From assembly GCA_003141795.1 (NCBI GenBank), contig PLNO01000181.1, positions 1-7,626 of the forward strand: 7,626 nt of DNA, in the 5' to 3' direction. Both the position numbers and the translations under genes were made by a program. Position 1 is the stretch's first letter. The number at the start of each line of letters is the position of its first letter. Below are positions 1-5,833 of the stretch, in pieces. Below the pieces are notes generated by a model. That model made no database searches. It had not been told where the DNA came from and was given only the letters and a program-made list of their open reading frames with translations. The DNA comes from Spirochaetaceae bacterium. GTDB lineage: Bacteria > Spirochaetota > Spirochaetia > SZUA-6 > Fen-1364.

Positions 1-1125
1 CGACTGGATCTCGCGCGCCCAGTCCATGAAGTGTGTCGCTCCTCCGCAGAGCTGGATGCAGCTGCCGAACCTGTGCCCCGCCTCCCGGTATTCCCGGCCG
101 ATGTCATTGAGGGCTTCGAGCATCGCCTCCGCTACGCAGGAAACCACCTGGCGCCGCGTGTCGCCGTCCAGCTGGGCCCGGTTGTGATGAATGGCCCATT
201 CCACCGTCGATACCGACCAGGGTCGGCTGAACCTGAAATCCTCGGCCTGGAAGCCGTCCACGTAGAGGATGCGGCTGTCGGGGTTCGATTTCGGGCTCCT
301 GAGGATGCGGAAGAAGAACCCCCGCACGGCGTCCTTGAGCTGGCTCACCGAGCCGATGGGCCGCTCGAGGTACTCCTCGAGATGCAGGAGGTACTTCTCC
401 GCCTCGAACTTGTGCCCCTGCGTGAAAAGACCGAAGTCCGTTGCGCGCTCGGGCCAGAGAAACCCGTTGAAATCGAACATGTTCCACGTTTCAGGATGGG
501 TGGCGTAGGCGAGGTCGACCTGGGAGGGATGCACCGGAGGGGTGAGCGGGATCCGGTCCCTGTTCTCGATGCTCGTGACGTACGAGGTGATATGGGCCGA
601 GGAAAGCACCCGTGAGGCGAACGCCGGATCGTGGCGCTGCGCCGCCACGGCGTCCCAGACGGTGTCGAAATGCACGGGGTCGAGGGGGTCGATGCCTTTC
701 GGGACGGCGTCGTAGAGCCGGAACATGATCCGCAGCCACTCGGCGTACTCCGAGAAGCGGCTGTCGTGCAGCTCTCGGAGCATGAACCGTCCTGCGTCGC
801 GGCGCTCCCGCTCGCTGTTCCCGCCGATCATCGCGATTCCCTGGTCCAGGCGGTTCCCCGCACCTTCCGCAATCTCGGCGAACCACGAATAGAACAGGGC
901 GTGGGTCGCATCGGTCATCGTGCGGCGCGCCAGGCGTCCCGTCCGGATCCCCGCCTCCACGACGCTCGAGGAGGGGCGGTTGAACGCCGCCTGGGTACCG
1001 GCGAGGTTCCCCCGCGCCACTTCCGCGGTGAACCCGGTGAGATCGTCCTGGATATGCGTGTGGGCGTCGACCGCAGGGATCGACCCTACGATCTCAGCGA
1101 CTCGCCGCCATGTGTCCGGGGTCAG
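1..1125 (-). CDS. Uronate-isomerase-like amidohydrolase-fold protein, 3' end cut by window
   Basis: Reading the minus strand in the frame ending at base 1 gives 375 uninterrupted codons with no stop, so the C-terminus lies outside the window. The N-terminal part contains V-D-A-H-T-H-I (His22 and His24 from the proposed start), the HxH metal-ligand motif on the first strand of amidohydrolase-superfamily TIM barrels. Further on, a stretch near codons 155-200 (F-D-T-V-W-D-A then A-H-I-T-S-Y-V-T-S-I-E-N-R-D-R) resembles by eye the segment of glucuronate/uronate isomerase (UxaC) that ends in TTDDP. The fold assignment is fairly secure; the substrate is not, and no other hexuronate gene is present. 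The start is uncertain: I prefer a CTG overlapping the upstream gene's TGA, because a GGAG lies 7 bases before it. In-frame ATG at 1182 and GTG at 1161 would overlap the neighbour far more and add an arginine-rich shadow peptide. Confidence 0.75.
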   Translation of the reverse strand, partial: MTPDTWRRVAEIVGSIPAVDAHTHIQDDLTGFTAEVARGNLAGTQAAFNRPSSSVVEAGIRTGRLARRTMTDATHALFYSWFAEIAEGAGNRLDQGIAMIGGNSERERRDAGRFMLRELHDSRFSEYAEWLRIMFRLYDAVPKGIDPLDPVHFDTVWDAVAAQRHDPAFASRVLSSAHITSYVTSIENRDRIPLTPPVHPSQVDLAYATHPETWNMFDFNGFLWPERATDFGLFTQGHKFEAEKYLLHLEEYLERPIGSVSQLKDAVRGFFFRILRSPKSNPDSRILYVDGFQAEDFRFSRPWSVSTVEWAIHHNRAQLDGDTRRQVVSCVAEAMLEALNDIGREYREAGHRFGSCIQLCGGATHFMDWAREIQS

Positions 1126-1487
1126 CAGCAGTCTCCGCCGCCCTCTGCGCCCGTCCCGCACGTCGCGGATCCGCAGTTGCATTCCTTCTGCGGCGCCGGG
1201 TTCGGATTGTCGATCAGAAACCCGCTGTTCTCCGGCTCGTCGATCCAGTTCACCGTGGAACCGTCCATATAGGAAAGGCTCTGGGGATCCACGACGACGC
1301 GTATCCCGTGAGACTCGAAGATCTGATCGCCCGTTTCGGGCTCCTTCTCATCGATGCCCATGCCGTAGCGGTAGCCCGAGCAGCCCAGTCCCGCCACCCA
1401 CACCCTGAGAGAAGCCCCGGCCGTTCCCTGCTCGGTAAGCAGGGTGGCAAGCTGCCCGGCCGCCTTGTCAGAAACCGTAATCGCCAT
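1122..1487 (-). CDS. HesB/IscA-family (A-type) iron-sulfur cluster carrier with cysteine-rich tail
   Basis: The 121-residue product has the features of A-type carriers, which hold and pass on Fe-S clusters to apoproteins in the cytoplasm. An opening A-I-T-V-S-D-K-A is followed by the G-L-G-C-S-G segment (Cys36), the strand I-R-V-V-V-D-P-Q-S-L-S-Y-M-D-G-S, the N-P-N-P motif and a C-terminal C-N-C-G (Cys103, Cys105). Cys36, Cys103 and Cys105 are the three canonical ligand positions. Family members usually stop a few residues after the CxC pair; this one continues for 16 residues with Cys110, Cys120 and Cys121. The ATG at 1487 has no recognisable Shine-Dalgarno; a sigma70-like promoter lies so close that the mRNA is predicted to begin at the ATG. 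IscA, ErpA and SufA cannot be told apart here, and no isc or suf genes are adjacent. The downstream amidohydrolase-like gene overlaps its stop. Confidence 0.93.
   Translation of the reverse strand: MAITVSDKAAGQLATLLTEQGTAGASLRVWVAGLGCSGYRYGMGIDEKEPETGDQIFESHGIRVVVDPQSLSYMDGSTVNWIDEPENSGFLIDNPNPAPQKECNCGSATCGTGAEGGGDCC
1133..1136 (-). promoter_or_regulatory. Shine-Dalgarno GGAG for the amidohydrolase-like gene
   Basis: On the minus strand GGAG lies inside the last codons of the upstream iron-sulfur carrier gene, 7 bases before a CTG at 1125-1123 whose last two bases form part of that gene's TGA stop. The arrangement mimics the common ATGA coupling and is the main reason for choosing the CTG start. 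Confidence 0.45.
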
Positions 1488-1493
1488 ACCGCA

Positions 1494-1522
1494 GATATAG
1501 GAAGAAATCGAATTGAAGTCAA
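1494..1522 (-). promoter_or_regulatory. Sigma70-type promoter of the iron-sulfur carrier gene
   Basis: On the minus strand TTGACT (1522-1517) and TATATC (1499-1494) are separated by exactly 17 bases. The predicted +1, seven positions past the -10, is base 1487, the A of the carrier ATG. There is no Shine-Dalgarno in the remaining 6 bases, which fits a leaderless transcript. Confidence 0.65.
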
Positions 1523-1534
1523 GGCGGACCCCAC

Positions 1535-1552
1535 GGGGCGTGCCAACGCCCC
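1535..1552. promoter_or_regulatory. Perfect inverted repeat between divergent promoters, candidate operator
   Basis: GGGGCGT (1535-1541) and ACGCCCC (1546-1552) are perfect reverse complements around a GCCA spacer. The dyad lies between the two outward-facing -35 elements, upstream of both predicted transcription starts, so it would act as DNA (a protein-binding site) rather than as an RNA hairpin. It is close to both -35 boxes, a position compatible with a shared regulator. No known operator consensus is recognised, and in GC-rich DNA a 7-bp arm match can arise by chance. Confidence 0.4.
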
Positions 1553-1555
1553 TCC

Positions 1556-1584
1556 TTGTTGCCCTGCCAGCGCTTTGCTACACT
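1556..1584 (+). promoter_or_regulatory. Extended -10 promoter of hisC
   Basis: TTGTTG (1556-1561) and TACACT (1579-1584) are 17 bases apart, and the -10 is preceded by TG plus one base, the extended -10 signature. The predicted start of transcription is 1591-1592, at or one base before the hisC ATG. The -35 also coincides with an in-frame TTG at 1556, which argues against using that codon as the translation start. Confidence 0.65.
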
Positions 1585-1591
1585 TTCCCGT

Positions 1592-2683
1592 ATGAACGCA
1601 ATCGACGAGGCCCTCCGCTTCGTCCGCCGAAACATCAGCGGAATGGACGGGTACGTCCCCGGCCTCCAGCCCTCGCCCGGCCAGAGGATCGTGAAGCTCA
1701 ATACGAATGAAAACCCCTATCCCCCCTCCCCGAAGGTCATCGAGGCGCTTCACGGAGTGACGGAGTCCCTCGTGCGGCTGTACCCCAGCCCCGACGCCAC
1801 CCCTCTGCGCGAGCGGGCCGCCGCCGTCTATGGCGTGCATCCCGACCAGGTGCTCTGCGGGAACGGGTCGGACGAGATCCTCTCGATCCTCGTGCGTACA
1901 TTCCTCGATGCGGGGGAGACGATCGCCTATTTCCAGCCCTCCTACTCACTGTACCCGGTGCTCGCGGGAATTTCCCAGGTGCGGACCACGGACGTTCCGC
2001 TCCCCCGTGTGTCGCGGCTGGAGGAGATGGGCGACATCCCCGTCCCGTCGCCCCGGGCAAAGGTGTTCTTCCTCACCACCCCCAACTCCCCCTACGGACC
2101 GGGATTCCCCACGGCATGGATCGAGCGCCTGCTCACCCGGTTCAAGGGGATCGTCATTGCCGACGAGGCGTACGCCGACTTCGCCGTGGAGAACTGCCTC
2201 CCCCTCCTCCCGACTCATCCCCGCCTGATCATCGTGCGCACGTTGTCCAAAGGCTATTCCCTGGCCGGCATGCGCGCGGGACTCGCAATCGCGCACGCCG
2301 AGCTGATCAGGGAAATGTCGAAGGTCAAGGACAGCTACAATGTCGGCCGCATCCCCCAGATCGCCGCGTGCGCGGCGCTGGAGGACCAGGCCTACTTCCG
2401 CGCGACACGGGACACCGTTCTCGCCACGCGAACCCGTCTCACTTCTGTCCTCAAAGGTGAGGGGTACACCGTCCTGCCGTCCAGCGCGAACTTCGTGTTC
2501 ATCGTGCCCCCGGCAGGGCTCAGCGCCCGGGCCCTCTACGACGGCCTCGTCGCGCGCGGATTCCTCGTGCGCCTGCTCGGCGCCGCGGCCGTCTCAGACG
2601 GACTTCGCGTCAGCATCGGCGCGGATGCCGACATGGACAACCTCGTCAAGGCGATGCGGGAGGTCAGGAATGGCGGTCAGTAA
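1592..2683 (+). CDS. hisC: Histidinol-phosphate aminotransferase
   Basis: The 363-residue fold-type I PLP enzyme transfers an amino group from glutamate to imidazole-acetol phosphate in histidine synthesis. Length is normal for HisC. Visible in order are L-N-T-N-E-N-P-Y-P-P (36-45), C-G-N-G-S-D-E-I (89-96, phosphate-cradle region), T-P-N-S-P-Y-G (163-169, Asn165 against the PLP ring), I-A-D-E-A-Y (189-194, Asp191 and Tyr194), R-T-L-S-K-G-Y-S-L-A-G-M-R-A-G (216-230) with Schiff-base Lys220 and Arg228, and L-R-V-S-I-G (338-343) with substrate-binding Arg339. The ATG at 1592 is chosen over the in-frame TTG at 1556 because homologues begin near here and the TTG falls in the -35 box. There is no Shine-Dalgarno before this ATG. 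No other his gene is in the window. The next aminotransferase gene starts inside its last codons, so the two are probably one transcript. Confidence 0.95.
   Translation: MNAIDEALRFVRRNISGMDGYVPGLQPSPGQRIVKLNTNENPYPPSPKVIEALHGVTESLVRLYPSPDATPLRERAAAVYGVHPDQVLCGNGSDEILSILVRTFLDAGETIAYFQPSYSLYPVLAGISQVRTTDVPLPRVSRLEEMGDIPVPSPRAKVFFLTTPNSPYGPGFPTAWIERLLTRFKGIVIADEAYADFAVENCLPLLPTHPRLIIVRTLSKGYSLAGMRAGLAIAHAELIREMSKVKDSYNVGRIPQIAACAALEDQAYFRATRDTVLATRTRLTSVLKGEGYTVLPSSANFVFIVPPAGLSARALYDGLVARGFLVRLLGAAAVSDGLRVSIGADADMDNLVKAMREVRNGGQ
2658..2663 (+). promoter_or_regulatory. Shine-Dalgarno GGGAGG for the second aminotransferase
   Basis: GGGAGG lies 6 bases before the ATG at 2670, inside the hisC coding end. 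It fixes the start: the open frame extends 110 codons further upstream, but that part is a non-homologous shadow of hisC. It also shows that this organism does use Shine-Dalgarno sequences for internal operon genes. Confidence 0.75.
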
Positions 2684-3857
2684 GAAAATCGGCGACAGCA
2701 TCCAGAACTCCTCCTGGATCCGGCGGATGTTCGAGGCGGGCAACGCCCTGCGCGCCCAGCACGGCGCCGACCGGGTGTGCGACCTCAGCCTCGGCAACCC
2801 CGACGTCGAGCCTCCGGCCGCCGTGCAGCGGGCCCTGGAGGGCATCGTCAACGCAGCGGTGCCGCGCAAGCACGGCTACATGCCGAACGCGGGCTACCCC
2901 GAGACACGCGCCGCGGTCGCAGCCCAGGTCGGGCGGGAGCAGGGCGTTCCGCTCACTGCGGGGATGGTGGTGATGGCGTGCGGGGCGAGCGGGGCGATGA
3001 ACGTCGTCCTGAAGACACTCCTCGATCCCGGGGACGAGGTGATCGCGAGCATCCCCTTCTTCATGGAGTACGCCTCCTACGTCGACAACCACGGCGGACG
3101 ACTCCTGACCGCACCCACCCTGCCCGACTTCGATCTGGACGTGGAGGCGATTGCATCCCGGATCACGGCCAGGACAGCTGCCGTCATCATCAACTCTCCG
3201 AACAACCCCACGGGCCGCATTTACCCCGAGGAGACTCTCCGCCGACTTTCCGATGCCCTGCTGAGCGCCGGACGGCGCACGGGACGGCCGATCTACCTCA
3301 TCGCCGACGAGCCGTACAGGAAGCTCGCCTACGGGGGGGCGATCGTGCCCGGCATCATGGCGCTGTACCCGCATTCGATCGTCGTGAGCTCGTACTCCAA
3401 GGACCTCTCCCTCCCCGGCGAACGCATCGGATTCACTGCGGTGAACCCCGCAGCCGACGATGCGACGCGGATCGTCGACGGCCTCATCCTCTGCACACGG
3501 ATCCTGGGCTACGTGAACGCCCCGGGGCTCATGCAACGAGTCGTTGCGGGCATCCAGGGCGTCTCCGTCGACGTGGAGATCTATCGGCGGAAGCGAGACC
3601 TCCTCTGCGACGGCCTGAAGGGACTGGGCTACGACTTCGCCGTGCCCGAAGGCGCGTTCTACGTCTTCCCCCGGGCCCCGGGGGGGGACGACCTCGCCTT
3701 CGTGAAGGCGCTCCAGGAGGAGCTCGTGCTCGTCGTGCCGGGCCGGGGGTTCAGCATGCCGGGCTGGTTCCGCATCGCCTATTGCGTCGACACGCCCGTG
3801 CTCGAGCGTTCCCTCGAGGGCTTCCGCAAGGCGCTCGAAAAGATGCACCGTCAATAG
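2670..3857 (+). CDS. Class I/II PLP-dependent aminotransferase (AspB-like, substrate unknown)
   Basis: This 395-residue fold-type I aminotransferase is distinct from HisC. Motifs in order: S-L-G-N-P-D (40-45) at the substrate entrance, C-G-A-S-G-A-M-N (104-111) PLP-phosphate region, N-S-P-N-N-P-T-G (175-182), A-D-E-P-Y (212-216) with Asp213 and Tyr216, S-S-Y-S-K-D-L-S-L-P-G-E-R-I-G (240-254) with Schiff-base Lys244 and Arg252, and F-R-I-A-Y (367-371) with Arg368 as the expected carboxylate-binding arginine. The early S-W-I-R-R-M-F-E-A-G stretch resembles a group of deltaproteobacterial and clostridial proteins usually annotated only as PLP-dependent or aspartate aminotransferase. Substrate cannot be read from sequence. 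The gene starts 14 bases before the hisC stop with a good Shine-Dalgarno, so the two are likely translationally coupled; a role in amino-acid synthesis is the simplest inference. Confidence 0.9.
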   Translation: MAVSKKIGDSIQNSSWIRRMFEAGNALRAQHGADRVCDLSLGNPDVEPPAAVQRALEGIVNAAVPRKHGYMPNAGYPETRAAVAAQVGREQGVPLTAGMVVMACGASGAMNVVLKTLLDPGDEVIASIPFFMEYASYVDNHGGRLLTAPTLPDFDLDVEAIASRITARTAAVIINSPNNPTGRIYPEETLRRLSDALLSAGRRTGRPIYLIADEPYRKLAYGGAIVPGIMALYPHSIVVSSYSKDLSLPGERIGFTAVNPAADDATRIVDGLILCTRILGYVNAPGLMQRVVAGIQGVSVDVEIYRRKRDLLCDGLKGLGYDFAVPEGAFYVFPRAPGGDDLAFVKALQEELVLVVPGRGFSMPGWFRIAYCVDTPVLERSLEGFRKALEKMHRQ

Positions 3858-3867
3858 AACGAAAAAT

Positions 3868-3896
3868 TTGCGGCCTCGCGCCGGATTCGCGATGAT
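3868..3896 (+). promoter_or_regulatory. Weak candidate promoter before the histidine kinase
   Basis: TTGCGG (3868-3873) and GATGAT (3891-3896) are 17 bases apart; each matches the sigma70 consensus only partly (3/6 and 4/6). GATAGT (3894-3899) is an alternative -10. Either would start transcription within a few bases of the GTG codons at 3902 and 3905. The kinase could equally be read through from the aminotransferase operon 44 bases upstream. Confidence 0.3.
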
Positions 3897-3901
3897 AGTA
3901 A

Positions 3902-5833
3902 GTGGTGATTCCCCGCACACTCGCAGCACACCTGTCGACCCGACAGGCCGACCTCTCCTCGCTTTTGCGGAAAGGTTTCGACGAATCCTCCGCGGCCGGA
4001 GGAGCGCCGCTCACCGCCGGGCGCCGGGACGAGATCGCTACAGAGGAAGCATGCTCCTTCCTCCGCTTCCTGGAGAAACCCGATGACGATGCCGTGCTCG
4101 ACAGGGGACGATCACTCGCGGCGGAGGGCCTCGAGCAGAACGAGCTCCTGACGCTCGTCGGGCTCTACCGGGACTTCTGCATCTGCTCGGTACCCACGAC
4201 CCCGGGATCCAGCCTCGGCGCGTGCCTCGCCATGGCGGATCGTTACCTGCGGCTCCTCCTTGCCGGTTACATGCGGGAAAGGGAGAAGCTGGTAGAAACG
4301 GGCGATGACCGGTTCCGTCAGGCACTGGCGGCTTCACTCGGCGCCACGCTCCTCGCCGATCCCGACGGCATCGTGAGATGGGCCAATCCCGCCTTCCTCT
4401 CCCTCTGGGGGTGCGCTTCGGTGGCCGAAGCGGCGGGACTGTCCATGGGGGATTTCTGGACGGGGGAAGAGGCGCGCGGCGTGCTCGAGATGCTCCCGAT
4501 CACCGGAGCGTGGCGGGGCGAGCTCACCGCGCGTCGCAGGGACGGCGGCGTCGTATCGGTCGCGACGGCGATCGCTTTTCTGCGCGACCCCGAGGCTCGC
4601 CCGGTAGGCATCGTCGCCTCATGCATCGACGTGAGCGAGCAGAAGCAGCTGCAGGCGCAGGTCCTGCAATCGCAGAAGATGAACACCATGGGTCAGCTCG
4701 CCGCGGGAATCGCGCACGACTTCAACAATCTCCTGACCGCGGTCGGTGGCTATCTCCAGCTCCTCCTCCTCGACGCCCCGAGCGACACGCAGATGCACCA
4801 GGACCTGATGCAGATCAAGACCGCCGTGGACCGTGGCATCGGGCTCACGAGGCAGCTGCGGATGTTCACGCGCCAGACGGCGAGCACCCGGCAGGTCATG
4901 GTGCTGAACGACGTGGCCATGGAGACGTGGGAGATCCTCCGTCACACCTTCCCGCCGGAGATAGCCATCGAGCTCGGCCTCAGCCCCGCGCTGTGGAGAA
5001 TCGAGGCTGACGCCAACCAGGTGAGCCAGATCATCGTGAACCTCTGCGTGAATGCACGCGACGCTATGATGGATCGCGCCGACGTGCCTCCGGGCGGTAC
5101 CCTGTCCATCGAGACGGCGAACGTGGAGATCACCCCGTCAGAGGCCTCACGCTTCAGGGACGGCGCGCCCGGCCGCTACGTCTGCCTCTCCGTGCGCGAC
5201 ACGGGTATCGGCATGCCCCGCGAGCTCATGGACAGGCTGTTCGTTCCTTTCGTCACGACCAAGACCTCCCGCAAGGGCACGGGTCTGGGCCTGGCCGTCG
5301 TCTACGGGATCGTCGTCGATCACGGTGGATTCATCGACGTGCGAAGCGAGCCCGGACGCGGCTCGGCCTTCCAGGTGTACCTGCCCCGCAGCGATTCACC
5401 CGCCTGCATCATCGCCCCTGAGCCCCAGGCGCCTCCCGCCATGCGCGGCCACGGCACCGTGCTCCTGGTCGACGACGAGCCGCAGGTGCGCGAGGTCATG
5501 TGCCGCACGCTCATGTCGTGCGGGTACGACGTACTGGAGGTTGCCGACGGGAAGGAAGCGCTGTCGACGATCCTCCTGCGTAAGGGGATCGCGCTCGTGA
5601 TCCTCGACCTCATCATGCCGGGTATGGGGGGCCGCGAGTGCCTGACGCGCATCCGGGCGCTCGACCCCGGCTTGCCCGTCCTGATCGCCACGGGCGATAC
5701 GAGCGGCACTCCTCATCAGCGGCTCCTGGACATGGGCGCGAACGGGGTCATCGAGAAGCCACTGGACCTCGGGATCTTCCTGCGCTCCGTGCAGGACGTG
5801 CTCAGCCGGACCGACCCCCGCGGGCAGCGCTGA
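3902..5833 (+). CDS. Soluble PAS-containing hybrid sensor histidine kinase with C-terminal receiver
   Basis: The 643-residue protein has no membrane segment and should be cytoplasmic. Residues 1-130 form a helical N-terminal region reminiscent of RsbRD-type N-terminal domains (tentative). About 135-248 is a PAS domain (G-I-V-R-W-A-N-P-A-F near 156-165, ending I-D-V-S-E-Q-K). A HisKA helix follows with G-I-A-H-D-F-N-N-L-L (269-278) and phospho-acceptor His272. The ATPase domain has an N box with Asn380 and Asn384, D-T-G-I-G-M (433-438), an F box F-V-P-F (447-450) and G-T-G-L-G-L (459-464). The receiver (518-636) has Asp524/Asp525, phospho-acceptor Asp569 in I-L-D-L-I-M-P, Thr597 and Lys619, so all catalytic residues are present. 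No output domain follows, so a separate phosphotransfer or response-regulator partner is expected. The start is GTG at 3902 (GTG at 3905 also possible) with no Shine-Dalgarno. The 3' end overlaps the convergent permease gene by 32 bases. Confidence 0.92.
   Translation: MVIPRTLAAHLSTRQADLSSLLRKGFDESSAAGGAPLTAGRRDEIATEEACSFLRFLEKPDDDAVLDRGRSLAAEGLEQNELLTLVGLYRDFCICSVPTTPGSSLGACLAMADRYLRLLLAGYMREREKLVETGDDRFRQALAASLGATLLADPDGIVRWANPAFLSLWGCASVAEAAGLSMGDFWTGEEARGVLEMLPITGAWRGELTARRRDGGVVSVATAIAFLRDPEARPVGIVASCIDVSEQKQLQAQVLQSQKMNTMGQLAAGIAHDFNNLLTAVGGYLQLLLLDAPSDTQMHQDLMQIKTAVDRGIGLTRQLRMFTRQTASTRQVMVLNDVAMETWEILRHTFPPEIAIELGLSPALWRIEADANQVSQIIVNLCVNARDAMMDRADVPPGGTLSIETANVEITPSEASRFRDGAPGRYVCLSVRDTGIGMPRELMDRLFVPFVTTKTSRKGTGLGLAVVYGIVVDHGGFIDVRSEPGRGSAFQVYLPRSDSPACIIAPEPQAPPAMRGHGTVLLVDDEPQVREVMCRTLMSCGYDVLEVADGKEALSTILLRKGIALVILDLIMPGMGGRECLTRIRALDPGLPVLIATGDTSGTPHQRLLDMGANGVIEKPLDLGIFLRSVQDVLSRTDPRGQR

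Noticed and set aside
31..1272. Two long plus-strand open frames (31-615 and 631-1272).
   Set aside because: They are antisense to the continuous amidohydrolase-like frame, which contains the HxH motif and UxaC-like segments. The plus-strand products resemble nothing.
1556..1591. Extending hisC to the TTG at 1556.
   Set aside because: The extra 12 residues are not typical of HisC, and the TTG is part of a -35 box with a well-spaced extended -10.
3858..3901. A terminator between the aminotransferase and the kinase.
   Set aside because: Only short CG-rich self-matches are present, with no stable stem followed by T residues.
2664..3929. A 421-codon open frame on the minus strand opposite the second aminotransferase.
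   Set aside because: Its sequence shows no recognisable motif and is rich in His, Asp, Val and Arg, as expected of the antisense of a GC-rich gene. The plus strand has a full set of aminotransferase motifs and a Shine-Dalgarno.
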